Shown: one piece after another, positions 17,305-24,493 of the stretch | How positions within the stretch are numbered: the stretch's first letter is position 1 | Layout: each line of letters starts with the position of its first letter | Source: GWE2-42-39 sp034003625 | GTDB lineage: Bacteria; Bacteroidota; Bacteroidia; Bacteroidales; Prolixibacteraceae | Direction of reading: 5' to 3' | NCBI GenBank assembly: GCA_034003625.1 | Contig: JAVEYG010000010.1 | Location: forward strand, 56,583 to 120,582 | Length of the DNA stretch: 64,000 nt | Notes under the pieces: generated by a model | The model's database searches: none | The model's input: the letters and a program-made list of their open reading frames with translations, nothing else | Told to the model about the DNA's origin: nothing | Made by a program: the position numbers and the translations under genes

Positions 17305-17835
17305 ATGAGGTTTTTGTTATTCATATTTCTACTTTTGTCAGTTTTCACAAAAGCACAACTACCGGTGAAAGGAATTCCGGCTGATTATGGATACATTGTG
17401 AAAATAGGGCAACAAGTTCCCGATTTCTCAATGACCACTACGGACGATAAAACAGTGCGGATGGCCGACCTGAAAGGGAAAGTAGTGATGCTTCAGTTTA
17501 CGGCCAGTTGGTGTGGGGTCTGCCGAAAAGAAATGCCGCATATTGAGGCTGACATCTGGCAAAAACACAAAAACAATCCGGATTTTGCCCTGTATGGAAT
17601 TGACCTGGATGAACCGAAATCAAAAGTTGAGAAATTTGCAAGGGAAATCCCGGTCACTTATTCGTTAGCGTTAGACCCGAAGGGGAGTATTTTTTATCGG
17701 TTTGCCGAAAAAGGGGCCGGTGTGACACGCAATGTGATTATTGACAAAAGTGGTAAAATTGTTTATATGACAAGGCTTTATAAAGAAGAAGAATTTCAGG
17801 AAATGAAAAAGGTACTTGAAGAGTTGTTGAAATAG
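17305..17835 (+). CDS. TlpA/ResA-like thiol-disulfide oxidoreductase
   Basis: 176 residues from the preferred start MRFLLFIF (17305), with a signal peptide (about 1-18). A thioredoxin-like fold carries the redox motif SWCGVCRKEMP (CxxC near residue 72-75). The usual cis-Pro position appears as Thr in GVTRNVIIDKSGKIV, a variant I associate with Bacteroidota TlpA-like proteins. It probably acts in the periplasm on disulfides. There is no obvious histidine link; the gene sits between purU and the four-helix insert and may be carried within the operon. Confidence 0.88.
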   Translation: MRFLLFIFLLLSVFTKAQLPVKGIPADYGYIVKIGQQVPDFSMTTTDDKTVRMADLKGKVVMLQFTASWCGVCRKEMPHIEADIWQKHKNNPDFALYGIDLDEPKSKVEKFAREIPVTYSLALDPKGSIFYRFAEKGAGVTRNVIIDKSGKIVYMTRLYKEEEFQEMKKVLEELLK

Positions 17836-17870
17836 TTCCAAGTCCTAAGTTCCAAGTCCTAAGTCCTAAG
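17835..17870. repeat. Left micro-repeat array of the four-helix-bundle element
   Basis: GTTCCAAGTCCTAA is repeated twice in tandem and followed by GTCCTAAG. It begins at the last base of the TlpA-like stop codon. The word AGTCCTAAG recurs inverted as CTTAGGACT in the array on the other side of the gene at 17902-18270. Confidence 0.8.
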
Positions 17871-17901
17871 AAATGAGCAAATACTTAAATATGTACTGAA
17901 T

Positions 17902-18270
17902 ATGAAAACATATAGAGAACTAATAGCCTGGCAAAAAGGCATAGAGTTAGTACTTCTGGCGTATAAGATAACCCGAAAATTTCCTAAAAAAGAGTTGTAT
18001 GCACTTGCTGACCAAATAAAACGATCATCGGTTTCAATTCCTTCCAATATTGCCGAAGGGTTTGGGAGGCATTCCGACAACGATTTTATCCGCTTTTTAA
18101 ATATCTCCAGAGGTTCTCTTTTTGAACTTCAGACACAGCTTGAAATATCATTTCGCCTTGATTTTATTAAATCAGAGGATTATGAAGTTACCATGCAGCT
18201 TGCAGTTGAAATCGATAAAATGCTTAATGCGTTAATTTCCAAAATCAAACAAAACTCTTCCATGCCTTAA
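17902..18270 (+). CDS. Four-helix-bundle protein (23S rRNA intervening-sequence family)
   Basis: 122 residues with the family pattern: MKTYRELIAWQKGIEL, ALADQIKRSSVSIPSNIAEG, FIRFLNISRGSLFELQTQLE, and a final helix of heptad character (EIDKMLNALISKIKQ). The family was first met in rRNA intervening sequences and forms small helical bundles; its biochemical role is not known. Here it interrupts the his operon between the tlpA-like gene and hisH. Arrays of inverted micro-repeats lie on both sides, so gene plus arrays look like one inserted unit of about 490 bp. Confidence 0.9.
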   Translation: MKTYRELIAWQKGIELVLLAYKITRKFPKKELYALADQIKRSSVSIPSNIAEGFGRHSDNDFIRFLNISRGSLFELQTQLEISFRLDFIKSEDYEVTMQLAVEIDKMLNALISKIKQNSSMP

Positions 18271-18326
18271 GTCTTAGGACTATGGACTTAGGACTATGGA
18301 CTTTGAACTATGGACTTTGAACTCAA
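18271..18326. repeat. Right micro-repeat array of the four-helix-bundle element
   Basis: Tandem near-repeats CTTAGGACTATGGA, CTTAGGACTATGGA, CTTTGAACTATGGA, CTTTGAACTC. The words are the inverse of the AGTCCTAAGTTCCA words at 17835-17870. The array stops three bases before the hisH ATG. Confidence 0.8.
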
Positions 18327-18329
18327 AAC

Positions 18330-18929
18330 ATGAACATCGTAATTATAAAATACAACGCCGGAAATATTGAATCGGTAAATAATGCCTTGCAACGGTTAGG
18401 TGTTTCGGCTGAAATTACCGGCGACCACCACAAGATCAGGAGCGCCGACAAAGTGATCTTTCCCGGGGTTGGCGAGGCCAGTACCACGATGGCATTTCTG
18501 AAAAAAGAAGGCCTGGATTTGCTGATCCCCTCGTTGAAACAACCGGTTTTGGGCATTTGTCTTGGTTTGCAGTTGATGTGTAGCCATTCCGAAGAAAACG
18601 ATACGCCGTGCCTTGGAATTTTCGAGGAAAAAGTGAAACTCTTTGTGCCTGAGCCGGGAATGGAATTTATTACCAAAGTGCCGCACATGGGCTGGAACAC
18701 CATTACCAAGCTGAAAAGCGGTATTTTCGATTCGTCGCTCGAGAACCAGTTTGTGTATTTTGTGCATTCGTATTACGCTACGGTTGGCGAACATACGGCG
18801 GCCATTGGAAATTATATAACTCCGTTCAGCGCCGCTTTGCACCGCGATAATTTTTATGCCACCCAGTTTCACCCGGAAAAAAGTGGAACAGTTGGCGCAA
18901 GGATATTGGAGAATTTTTTAAAGATATAA
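18330..18929 (+). CDS. hisH: Imidazole glycerol phosphate synthase, glutaminase subunit
   Basis: Class I glutamine amidotransferase, 199 residues, that supplies ammonia to HisF. The nucleophile Cys77 lies in GICLGLQLM; the His/Glu of the triad lie in TQFHPEKSG near residue 180. YNAGNIESV at the N-terminus and FPGVGEA (oxyanion region) are conserved. The start is immediately behind the micro-repeat array of the four-helix-bundle element, so its own translation signals must lie in the repeat. Confidence 0.96.
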   Translation: MNIVIIKYNAGNIESVNNALQRLGVSAEITGDHHKIRSADKVIFPGVGEASTTMAFLKKEGLDLLIPSLKQPVLGICLGLQLMCSHSEENDTPCLGIFEEKVKLFVPEPGMEFITKVPHMGWNTITKLKSGIFDSSLENQFVYFVHSYYATVGEHTAAIGNYITPFSAALHRDNFYATQFHPEKSGTVGARILENFLKI

Positions 18930-18964
18930 GCCCCTCTAAATCTCCCCGAAGGGGAGACTTTCGG
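18928..18964. repeat. C-rich/G-rich hairpin repeat, copy c
   Basis: AAGCCCCTCTAAATCTCCCCGAAGGGGAGACTTT overlaps the hisH stop codon. CTCCCC and GGGGAG form the stem. The following 100 bases up to the next copies hold AT-rich sequence without a gene. Confidence 0.75.
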
Positions 18965-19062
18965 AGAGCGATATATTGAAAGTTTTGAGTTAAAATGATA
19001 TTGTAAATTATTAGTAATGAGTGGCATGTGTAAAATAATTAAAAATTATAAATGGTTTGCTG

Positions 19063-19131
19063 GTTCCCCTCCTTCGGAGGGGACAGGGGAGGCCTATCTC
19101 CCCTCCTTTGGAGGGGGCGGGGGAGGCCATT
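19063..19131. repeat. Two tandem C-rich/G-rich hairpin repeats, copies d and e
   Basis: Copy d: CCCCTCC (19066-19072), TTC, GGAGGGG (19076-19082), then ACAGGGGAGGCC. Copy e: CCCCTCC (19100-19106), TTT, GGAGGGG (19110-19116), then GCGGGGGAGGCC. Both point the same way as copy a. Copy e ends just before the hisA ATG at 19133, so its GGGGAGG tract occupies the ribosome-binding position. Confidence 0.8.
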
Positions 19132-19132
19132 T

Positions 19133-19855
19133 ATGATAACGATAATTCCCGCAATAGACTTGATCGACGCCAAGTGCGTCCGCCTGTCGCAAGGCGACTA
19201 CGACCGGAAAACGGTGTATAACGAGAACCCGCTCGAAGTGGCCAAAATGTTTGAAGATGCAGGGATTATCCGACTGCACCTAGTCGATTTGGATGGAGCC
19301 AAAGCCAAGCACATTGTCAACTACAAAGTGCTCGAAACCATTGCTTCCAAAACTAATTTGATTGTTGATTTTGGCGGCGGTTTGAAATCGGACGAAGATT
19401 TGCGCATTGCTTTCGCGAGCGGCGCCCAAATGGTTACCGGCGGCAGCATTGCCGTGAAAGACCGCGAAACTTTTCTCGGCTGGATCGAAACGTATGGTAC
19501 AGAAAAAATCATCCTTGGCGCCGATGCCAAAGACAAAAAAATTGCTGTCAGCGGATGGCAGGAAGTTTCGGAACTGCCCATCCTCGATTTTATTGAAAGC
19601 TATGCCGAAAAAGGTATTCAGAAAGTTATTTCAACCGACATTGCCCGCGACGGCATGTTGACCGGCCCCAGCATCGGCCTGTACAAAGAGATTATGGAAC
19701 AATTTCCGAAACTCGAACTGATTGCCAGTGGCGGAATCGCTTCGATGAAAGACATTCACGAACTCAACGAAATGGGCGTTCCGGGAGTAATTACGGGGAA
19801 AGCGATTTATGAGGGGAAAATTAGCTTGGCAGAAATTAAACAGTTTTATAAATAG
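19133..19855 (+). CDS. hisA: Phosphoribosylformimino-AICAR phosphate isomerase (ProFAR isomerase)
   Basis: A 240-residue (beta/alpha)8 barrel performing the Amadori isomerisation before HisHF. Start MITIIPAIDLID (19133); the longer frame upstream only encodes repeat sequence. The first catalytic Asp is in PAIDLID near residue 9, the second in the TDIARDGMLTGPS block. Phosphate-binding loops are VDFGGGLKS and IASGGIAS. Confidence 0.97.
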   Translation: MITIIPAIDLIDAKCVRLSQGDYDRKTVYNENPLEVAKMFEDAGIIRLHLVDLDGAKAKHIVNYKVLETIASKTNLIVDFGGGLKSDEDLRIAFASGAQMVTGGSIAVKDRETFLGWIETYGTEKIILGADAKDKKIAVSGWQEVSELPILDFIESYAEKGIQKVISTDIARDGMLTGPSIGLYKEIMEQFPKLELIASGGIASMKDIHELNEMGVPGVITGKAIYEGKISLAEIKQFYK

Positions 19856-19890
19856 AAGCCCCCTCTTAATCTCCCCCGAAAGGGGGAGAA
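19856..19890. repeat. C-rich/G-rich hairpin repeat, copy f
   Basis: AAGCCCCCTCTTAATCTCCCCCGAAAGGGGGAG follows the hisA stop directly; CTCCCCC pairs with GGGGGAG. It is in the same orientation as copies b and c. Confidence 0.75.
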
Positions 19891-19940
19891 ACGAAGAAAC
19901 AGGGGCAATCAAAATATTAACAATGTTATTCCGGTAACAA

Positions 19941-19977
19941 ACTCCTTCCCCTTTGGGGAAGGTTGGGAAGGGGCTTA
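19941..19977. repeat. C-rich/G-rich hairpin repeat, copy g
   Basis: CCTTCCCC (19944-19951), TTT, GGGGAAGG (19955-19962), then TTGGGAAGGGGCTT. It lies in the opposite orientation to copy f, with 50 bases between, and ends two bases before the hisF ATG. Confidence 0.75.
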
Positions 19978-19979
19978 TC

Positions 19980-20732
19980 ATGTTAGCAAAACGAATCATA
20001 CCATGCCTTGATATTAAAGACGGTCAGACCGTGAAGGGCATCAATTTTTTGAATATTAAAAGTGTGGGCGACCCGGTCGAATTGGGCGCTATGTACGCCG
20101 AACAGGGAGCCGACGAACTGGTTTTCCTTGATATTACCGCAACACACGAAGGCCGCAAAACTTTTGTGCAATTGGTGAAGCGCATTGCCCGCGAGCTGAA
20201 CATCCCGTTTACCGTGGGTGGCGGTATCAGCGAATTGAAGGACGCTGAAGCGTTGCTCAGCGCTGGCGCCGATAAAATCAGCATCAACTCGTCGGCGGTG
20301 CGCAACCCGAAACTAATCGACGATTTGGCGCTGAACTTCGGGACGCAGTTTGTGGTGGTCGCCATTGATGCCAAAAATTACGACGGGCGATGGACTGTGA
20401 CGGTTAACGGGGGCCGCATACCGACCGAAAAAGAATTGTTTTCGTGGGCCAAAGAAGCGGAAAACCGCGGTGCAGGCGAAATTTTGTTTACCTCGATGGA
20501 CCACGACGGCACAAAAAACGGGTTCGCCAACAAGGAATTGGCACAAATGGCTGATATGCTGAAAATACCGATCATTGCCTCGGGTGGCGCCGGGAATATG
20601 GATCATTTTGTGGACGTGTTTACCACCGGAAAAGCCGATGCCGGGCTGGCTGCCAGCATTTTTCACTACAAGGAAATTGCCATTCCTGATTTGAAGAACT
20701 ATCTTCGCATGAAGGGAATTGAAATTAGATAA
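19980..20732 (+). CDS. hisF: Imidazole glycerol phosphate synthase, cyclase subunit
   Basis: 250-residue barrel protein that condenses PRFAR with ammonia from HisH to give imidazole glycerol phosphate and AICAR. Start MLAKRIIPCLDI (19980), Asp11 being the conserved catalytic residue; the second Asp is in VVVAIDAKNYDG near residue 130. VGGGISELKDAEALLSAGADKI and IIASGGAGNMDHF are the phosphate-binding loops. The frame upstream of 19980 is hairpin repeat and was excluded. Confidence 0.97.
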   Translation: MLAKRIIPCLDIKDGQTVKGINFLNIKSVGDPVELGAMYAEQGADELVFLDITATHEGRKTFVQLVKRIARELNIPFTVGGGISELKDAEALLSAGADKISINSSAVRNPKLIDDLALNFGTQFVVVAIDAKNYDGRWTVTVNGGRIPTEKELFSWAKEAENRGAGEILFTSMDHDGTKNGFANKELAQMADMLKIPIIASGGAGNMDHFVDVFTTGKADAGLAASIFHYKEIAIPDLKNYLRMKGIEIR

Positions 20733-20894
20733 AGCTGCAAGCTGCAGGCTTTCTGCAAATGAATTGGATATGAAAGATTTTAAAAAGTTACAAATATGGC
20801 AGAAGGGAATAGCGATGGTTAAACTTAGTTATAAGCTCACAGATCAAAAATTGCAGATATAAACTTATAGCTTGTGGCCTGAAGCCTGAAGCTA
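20733..20894. mobile_element. Deleted four-helix-bundle element with micro-repeat ends
   Basis: Directly after the hisF stop, AGCTGCAAGCTGCAGGCTTTCTGC (20733-20756) forms a left array. The right end (20868-20894) reads AGCTTGTGGCCTGAAGCCTGAAGCT, whose reverse complement contains AGCTTCAGGCTTCAGG, so the ends are imperfect inverted arrays. Between them lies a 30-codon remnant of a four-helix-bundle gene. The words differ from those around 17835-18326, so this is a separate family member rather than a copy. Confidence 0.65.
20770..20862 (+). pseudogene. Truncated four-helix-bundle gene remnant (30 codons)
   Basis: ATG at 20770 opens MKDFKKLQIWQKG, continuing AMVKLSYKLTDQ and ending with a stop at 20860. 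This is the N-terminal helix pattern of the four-helix-bundle family (compare AWQKGIEL in the intact gene at 17902). The remaining three helices are missing. It is a deletion derivative left inside the his operon between hisF and hisI. Confidence 0.75.
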
Positions 20895-20912
20895 AATTAC
20901 ATAACACAAAAC

Positions 20913-21524
20913 ATGACAAAAGAAAATACACCACTTGATTTCACCAAACTCAACGGCCTGGTCCCGGCCATCATTCAGGATAATACTACACTGAAAGTGC
21001 TGATGCTTGGCTTTATGAACGAAGAAGCGCTGGCAAAAACTGAAGAAACCGGTAAAGTAACGTTTTTCAGCCGCACCAAAAACCGGCTGTGGACCAAAGG
21101 CGAAGAATCGGGCCATTTTCTGAATGTTGTTTCGATTGCATCGGACTGCGACAACGATACATTGTTGGTTAAAGTGAACCCGGTTGGGCCGACCTGTCAT
21201 ACCGGCACCGACACCTGTTGGGGAGAAGTAAACCAGGAAAGCGACCTGATGTTTCTCGAATATCTTCAGGATTTCATCGATCAACGCAAACGCGATATGC
21301 CGGAAGGCTCGTATACCACTTCGCTATTTCAGAAAGGCACGCGCACAATTACCCAAAAAGTAGGCGAGGAAGCCGTTGAAACCATTATCGGTGCCATGGC
21401 CAACGACGACGAAAACTTTCTGTACGAAGGGGCCGACCTGCTGTACCACCTGATCGTATTACTGACCTATAAAGGCTATCGTATTGAAGATTTGGCCCGG
21501 GAACTGAAGAAGCGGCACAAATAG
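20913..21524 (+). CDS. hisI: Bifunctional phosphoribosyl-AMP cyclohydrolase / phosphoribosyl-ATP pyrophosphatase
   Basis: 203-residue HisIE fusion for steps two and three of the pathway. The N-terminal cyclohydrolase (about 1-110) has MLGFMNEEALAKTEETG, TFFSRTKNRLWTKGEESGH, and the metal-binding DCDNDTLLV with PTCHTGTDTCW. The C-terminal pyrophosphatase (about 115-203) has LFQKGTRTITQKVGEEAVE and FLYEGADLLYHLIVLL. It is the last his gene; the next gene is convergent and 17 bases away, and no clear terminator is seen. Confidence 0.97.
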   Translation: MTKENTPLDFTKLNGLVPAIIQDNTTLKVLMLGFMNEEALAKTEETGKVTFFSRTKNRLWTKGEESGHFLNVVSIASDCDNDTLLVKVNPVGPTCHTGTDTCWGEVNQESDLMFLEYLQDFIDQRKRDMPEGSYTTSLFQKGTRTITQKVGEEAVETIIGAMANDDENFLYEGADLLYHLIVLLTYKGYRIEDLARELKKRHK

Positions 21525-21541
21525 TAGATACGGAAAACTTA

Positions 21542-22465
21542 TTATCTGGTCTCAGGTCCCGTAACCCGTTGTTTTTTCTTTTTCACAACCAATATGGCGC
21601 CCGTTAACACAATGATGGCGCCTGCTATTGAAAATACAGAGAATTGTTCGGCGGCAATCCAGGACACTTCAATATACGCCAGTATTGCCATGGTAATGAA
21701 GGTGATGATCGGGTTCAGGATGATAATGATGCTGACTTTGCTGGCTTCCATATATTTGAGGGCCAGCGACAAAGTCCCGTATGAGATCAGGGTGTTCAGC
21801 CCCAGTGAAATCAGCAGTAACCACCAACCCCAGTTCAATTCATCCAGGGGGGCCAGGTTAATAAATGGAAAGTACAGCAGTACCGGGAAACCGAACAGGA
21901 ATAAATTCAACGATGCCGTAGAATATCGGTTGACTAATTTTTTCTGCATGGCTGCATACAACGCCCAGGTAAACGCGGCGGAAAGGGTCAGCAAAAACCC
22001 AAGATTATAAAGCCTTTCGTTACCCGGTGTTTGCCCGGTCTGGTTGTGATAGAAAACAAACATTCCGATAGCAGCCAGTATAAAACCAACAGTCTGTCGG
22101 ACAGTTACCCGTTCCCTGAAAAAGATAATGCCGATCAGCGCCAGGGTGACAGGGCCGGTTTGGATCACGACCTGCGTGTTCCCGGGGCCCATGTAATGCA
22201 CTCCGAGCATGAACCCCATGTAATTCCACGCCAGGAAGATAGTAGCAGCTACCAATACCCACGGGGGACGGATCAGGATTTTTATTTCGGAGGGCGATTT
22301 CCATAAATGAAAAATGAGCATGGCCAGAAATGCGACTGAGAAACGGAACCACACGATGGTCGACGGGTCGACCCGGTTTGTCGCAACTTTCAGCCCGATG
22401 GCCAAAAAGCCCCAGCACAGGGCTGTTATCGACGCAAAAAGAATTCCTTTTTGAAGATTTCCCAT
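21542..22465 (-). CDS. DMT-superfamily (EamA) transporter
   Basis: About ten hydrophobic segments in two EamA repeats. Recognisable pieces are ITALCWGFLAIGLKVA near the N-terminus, MGPGNTQVVIQTGPVTLALIG at the end of the first repeat and ISYGTLSLALKYMEASKVSII in the second. Such proteins export or import small metabolites; substrate unknown. The frame can start at 22486, but a -7-like TATTTTTG lies only six bases upstream of MGNLQKG (22465), which makes 22465 (307 residues, possibly leaderless) more likely. It is convergent with hisI. Confidence 0.88.
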   Translation of the reverse strand: MGNLQKGILFASITALCWGFLAIGLKVATNRVDPSTIVWFRFSVAFLAMLIFHLWKSPSEIKILIRPPWVLVAATIFLAWNYMGFMLGVHYMGPGNTQVVIQTGPVTLALIGIIFFRERVTVRQTVGFILAAIGMFVFYHNQTGQTPGNERLYNLGFLLTLSAAFTWALYAAMQKKLVNRYSTASLNLFLFGFPVLLYFPFINLAPLDELNWGWWLLLISLGLNTLISYGTLSLALKYMEASKVSIIIILNPIITFITMAILAYIEVSWIAAEQFSVFSIAGAIIVLTGAILVVKKKKQRVTGPETR

Positions 22466-22576
22466 GGGCACAAAAATATAAAACATAGGGAAACTTGTTC
22501 GAATGATAATGATTTTTAACTCATGTGTGCAAATAACAAGATTGGCAGAAACAAATTAAATCTTTGATGGAAAATA

Positions 22577-23192
22577 GCTGCATAGCAGTTTCACTATTTG
22601 TAGAAAAAAGATATGGGTACGATCAAAAGCCGCATCGCGGCGACCTATCCTTCTACCCATTCAAACAAATATTTTTCATCATAGTCAATATCAAATTTCT
22701 TCAGGAATTCAAGATATTCTTCTTTAAACGTCCGCTTTTTATGATGCTCCTGTTGATTCAATATGTATTTGATCACACTGTCTATTTGAGAACGGGAATA
22801 AGAAAATACCCCATATCCCCGTTGCCATTCAAATTTACCCCTCATCCAGCCTTTATCATTGATGAACTTGGAGGATATGGATTTTACTTCTTCCATAAAA
22901 TCACCCATTGACATACTTGTGCCGAAACCAACGAGTAAATGCAGATGATCGGGCATATTATTTATCGCAAGTAATTTTTGTTTTCTGTTCCTGATTACTC
23001 CTGTGATGTACTTTTGAAGTTCATCGTCATGTTTCTGAGGTATCAGATTGTCTCTGCCTTTAACGGCAAAAACATATTGAAGGTACACCTGACTGTATGT
23101 ATTGGCCATATTGAATTTATTTATAGGACGCCGCTATGCGGCTTACCATTATCTATGTCCTTGTTTTCTACAAATAGATTTCCGCTATGCGG
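22577..23192. mobile_element. REP-associated transposase element with terminal inverted repeats
   Basis: The element is bounded by palindromes and a perfect 14-bp inverted repeat. Left: CTGCATAGCAG (22578-22588), CTATTTGTAGAAAA (22594-22607), GCCGCATCGCGGC (22629-22641). Right: GCCGCTATGCGGC (23130-23142), TTTTCTACAAATAG (23164-23177), CCGCTATGCGG (23182-23192). The order of parts is mirror-symmetrical around the transposase gene. This is the layout of a RAYT gene flanked by its own REP pairs. Confidence 0.85.
22645..23109 (-). CDS. REP-associated tyrosine transposase (IS200/IS605-like Y1, RAYT)
   Basis: 154 residues. The HUH motif is seen as PDHLHLLVGFG (His-x-His near residues 55-60) and the catalytic Tyr region as WQRGYGVFSYSRSQIDSVIKYI near 105-125. 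The C-terminal HHKKRTFKEEYLEFLKKF is typical of Bacteroidota members. Such enzymes cut and rejoin single-stranded DNA at REP hairpins and are thought to spread REP sequences. The stop codon lies three bases from the left inner palindrome. The gene appears intact. Confidence 0.93.
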   Translation of the reverse strand: MANTYSQVYLQYVFAVKGRDNLIPQKHDDELQKYITGVIRNRKQKLLAINNMPDHLHLLVGFGTSMSMGDFMEEVKSISSKFINDKGWMRGKFEWQRGYGVFSYSRSQIDSVIKYILNQQEHHKKRTFKEEYLEFLKKFDIDYDEKYLFEWVEG

Positions 23193-23378
23193 ATAATCGT
23201 TGTTTACTAATATACAATAATTGCATAACAAGAGGGTATAAATAACAATAAATTTTTCCGCAAAATCCTTGTCTTTCAATTCTGAAGCATTGATTTTACA
23301 TTGAGAAAAACATGGCATATGACTGCCTGGGTACAAAGGGTGCCAATCGGTGCCGGCTACCCAGAAGCCATTTCGTTC

Positions 23379-23669
23379 ATGAATACAAAAGACTCAAATC
23401 AATCAGTTTTTTCTGGCTATACGGGACTTGAAATTAGCCGGATACCACAACATGCCACCGGAAAATACGAAAGTACAAACACCGGTATTTCGGGCAAAGA
23501 AACACAGGGGCTTGAGGGGGCCGTATTGACCAATGAGTTGGTAAACCGGTTTGAATACGCGGTTGATAAACTGATAAAAACTCCACTGAAATCATATACA
23601 GAGATAGTAACAGTGGCGAAGAAGCTGGCTGAACTCGAAGAAATTAAAAGGCAATCGAAATTAGGCTGA
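23379..23669 (+). CDS. Small hypothetical protein (96 aa)
   Basis: I do not recognise this protein. From MNTKDSNQSV (23379) it has a polar, Gly/Ser/Thr-rich first half (YTGLEISRIPQHATGKYE) and a helical second half (NRFEYAVDKLIKTPLKSY to AKKLAELEEIKRQSKLG). There is no signal peptide or membrane segment. The frame extends upstream to 23301, but the added residues are unlike coding sequence. It is next to the RAYT element and 53 bases before an exported hypothetical protein. Confidence 0.45.
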   Translation: MNTKDSNQSVFSGYTGLEISRIPQHATGKYESTNTGISGKETQGLEGAVLTNELVNRFEYAVDKLIKTPLKSYTEIVTVAKKLAELEEIKRQSKLG

Positions 23670-23722
23670 TCGGCTATTATGAATATTAAAAAATTACCTT
23701 AAATTGTACGGGAAAAACGGAT

Positions 23723-24298
23723 ATGAAATCAGCAATCGTATTTTTCGCAATACTTCTTCCATTTATTGCTTTATGCCAGGAATCGACTTTGTTTATAGAG
23801 TCAAATATTACTTATGCACCGATAGGTATAAAGTTTATGCACCGCAATGACGTTTCGAAGACAGGTTTTTTTGTTGCGGCCAGAATATCAGAAGATTATT
23901 TAACCCGGGAAGTAGCAAAAGGGAGTGCAGGCAAATATGAGGAAGGCGACCTGTTTGATGTAAATGAAAGTATAATATCGTTTGGGACTTATTACCGATT
24001 TTTAAATAATATTGATTTTTATTTTGGGTTTGGCATTTTAGGTGGGCGTAAGTTTAAAATCGGATATGATGATTCGGAGAATAAAACATGGACTAAATAC
24101 ACCGGGATGAATTCGATTGGAATGTCGCCGCTTATTAGTTATGGATTCATTTTTGATTTAGAAGATATACGTGTGTCGTTTGGATATGACATTGCTTTTT
24201 CTTCAAAAAACAGCTATCCTGAAGCATTACTTAATGACCGGTCGTTTTTGCGATTAACAGGAATTACTATTGGAATTGGATATATTTTGAACCGATAA
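23723..24298 (+). CDS. Exported hypothetical protein, probable small beta-barrel (191 aa)
   Basis: A clear signal peptide (MKSAIVFFAILLPFIALCQE) is followed by alternating hydrophobic/aromatic strands such as DFYFGFGILGGRKFKIGY, MSPLISYGFIFDLEDIRVSFGYDIAFS and a final strand LTGITIGIGYILNR. The strand pattern and final aromatic strand suggest an outer-membrane barrel of eight or so strands, but no family is recognised. It is followed two bases later by a 45-codon frame. Confidence 0.6.
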   Translation: MKSAIVFFAILLPFIALCQESTLFIESNITYAPIGIKFMHRNDVSKTGFFVAARISEDYLTREVAKGSAGKYEEGDLFDVNESIISFGTYYRFLNNIDFYFGFGILGGRKFKIGYDDSENKTWTKYTGMNSIGMSPLISYGFIFDLEDIRVSFGYDIAFSSKNSYPEALLNDRSFLRLTGITIGIGYILNR

Positions 24299-24300
24299 AT

Positions 24301-24438
24301 ATGAATGAATATGTATTCAGGCTGGACCGGTACGAAATAACCAGCACCGATTTTGAAAAAATTATCAGTAACTACAATTTAAAATGGGAATATGTGGTTA
24401 AGGATGAAGTTGTAAAACTATTTTTTGAAGATACATAA
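24301..24438 (+). CDS. Very small hypothetical protein (45 aa)
   Basis: ATG at 24301, two bases after the preceding stop, opens a 45-codon frame ending TAA at 24436. It reads MNEYVFRLDRYEITSTDF and ends with VKDEVVKLFFEDT; it is acidic, without signal or membrane segment. The immediate spacing suggests translational coupling with the barrel protein. No function can be assigned. Confidence 0.4.
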   Translation: MNEYVFRLDRYEITSTDFEKIISNYNLKWEYVVKDEVVKLFFEDT

Positions 24439-24493
24439 GAACCATTTAATTTGTTTGTATCGATTGGGAAATATAAAAAATAGAATGAACAAA

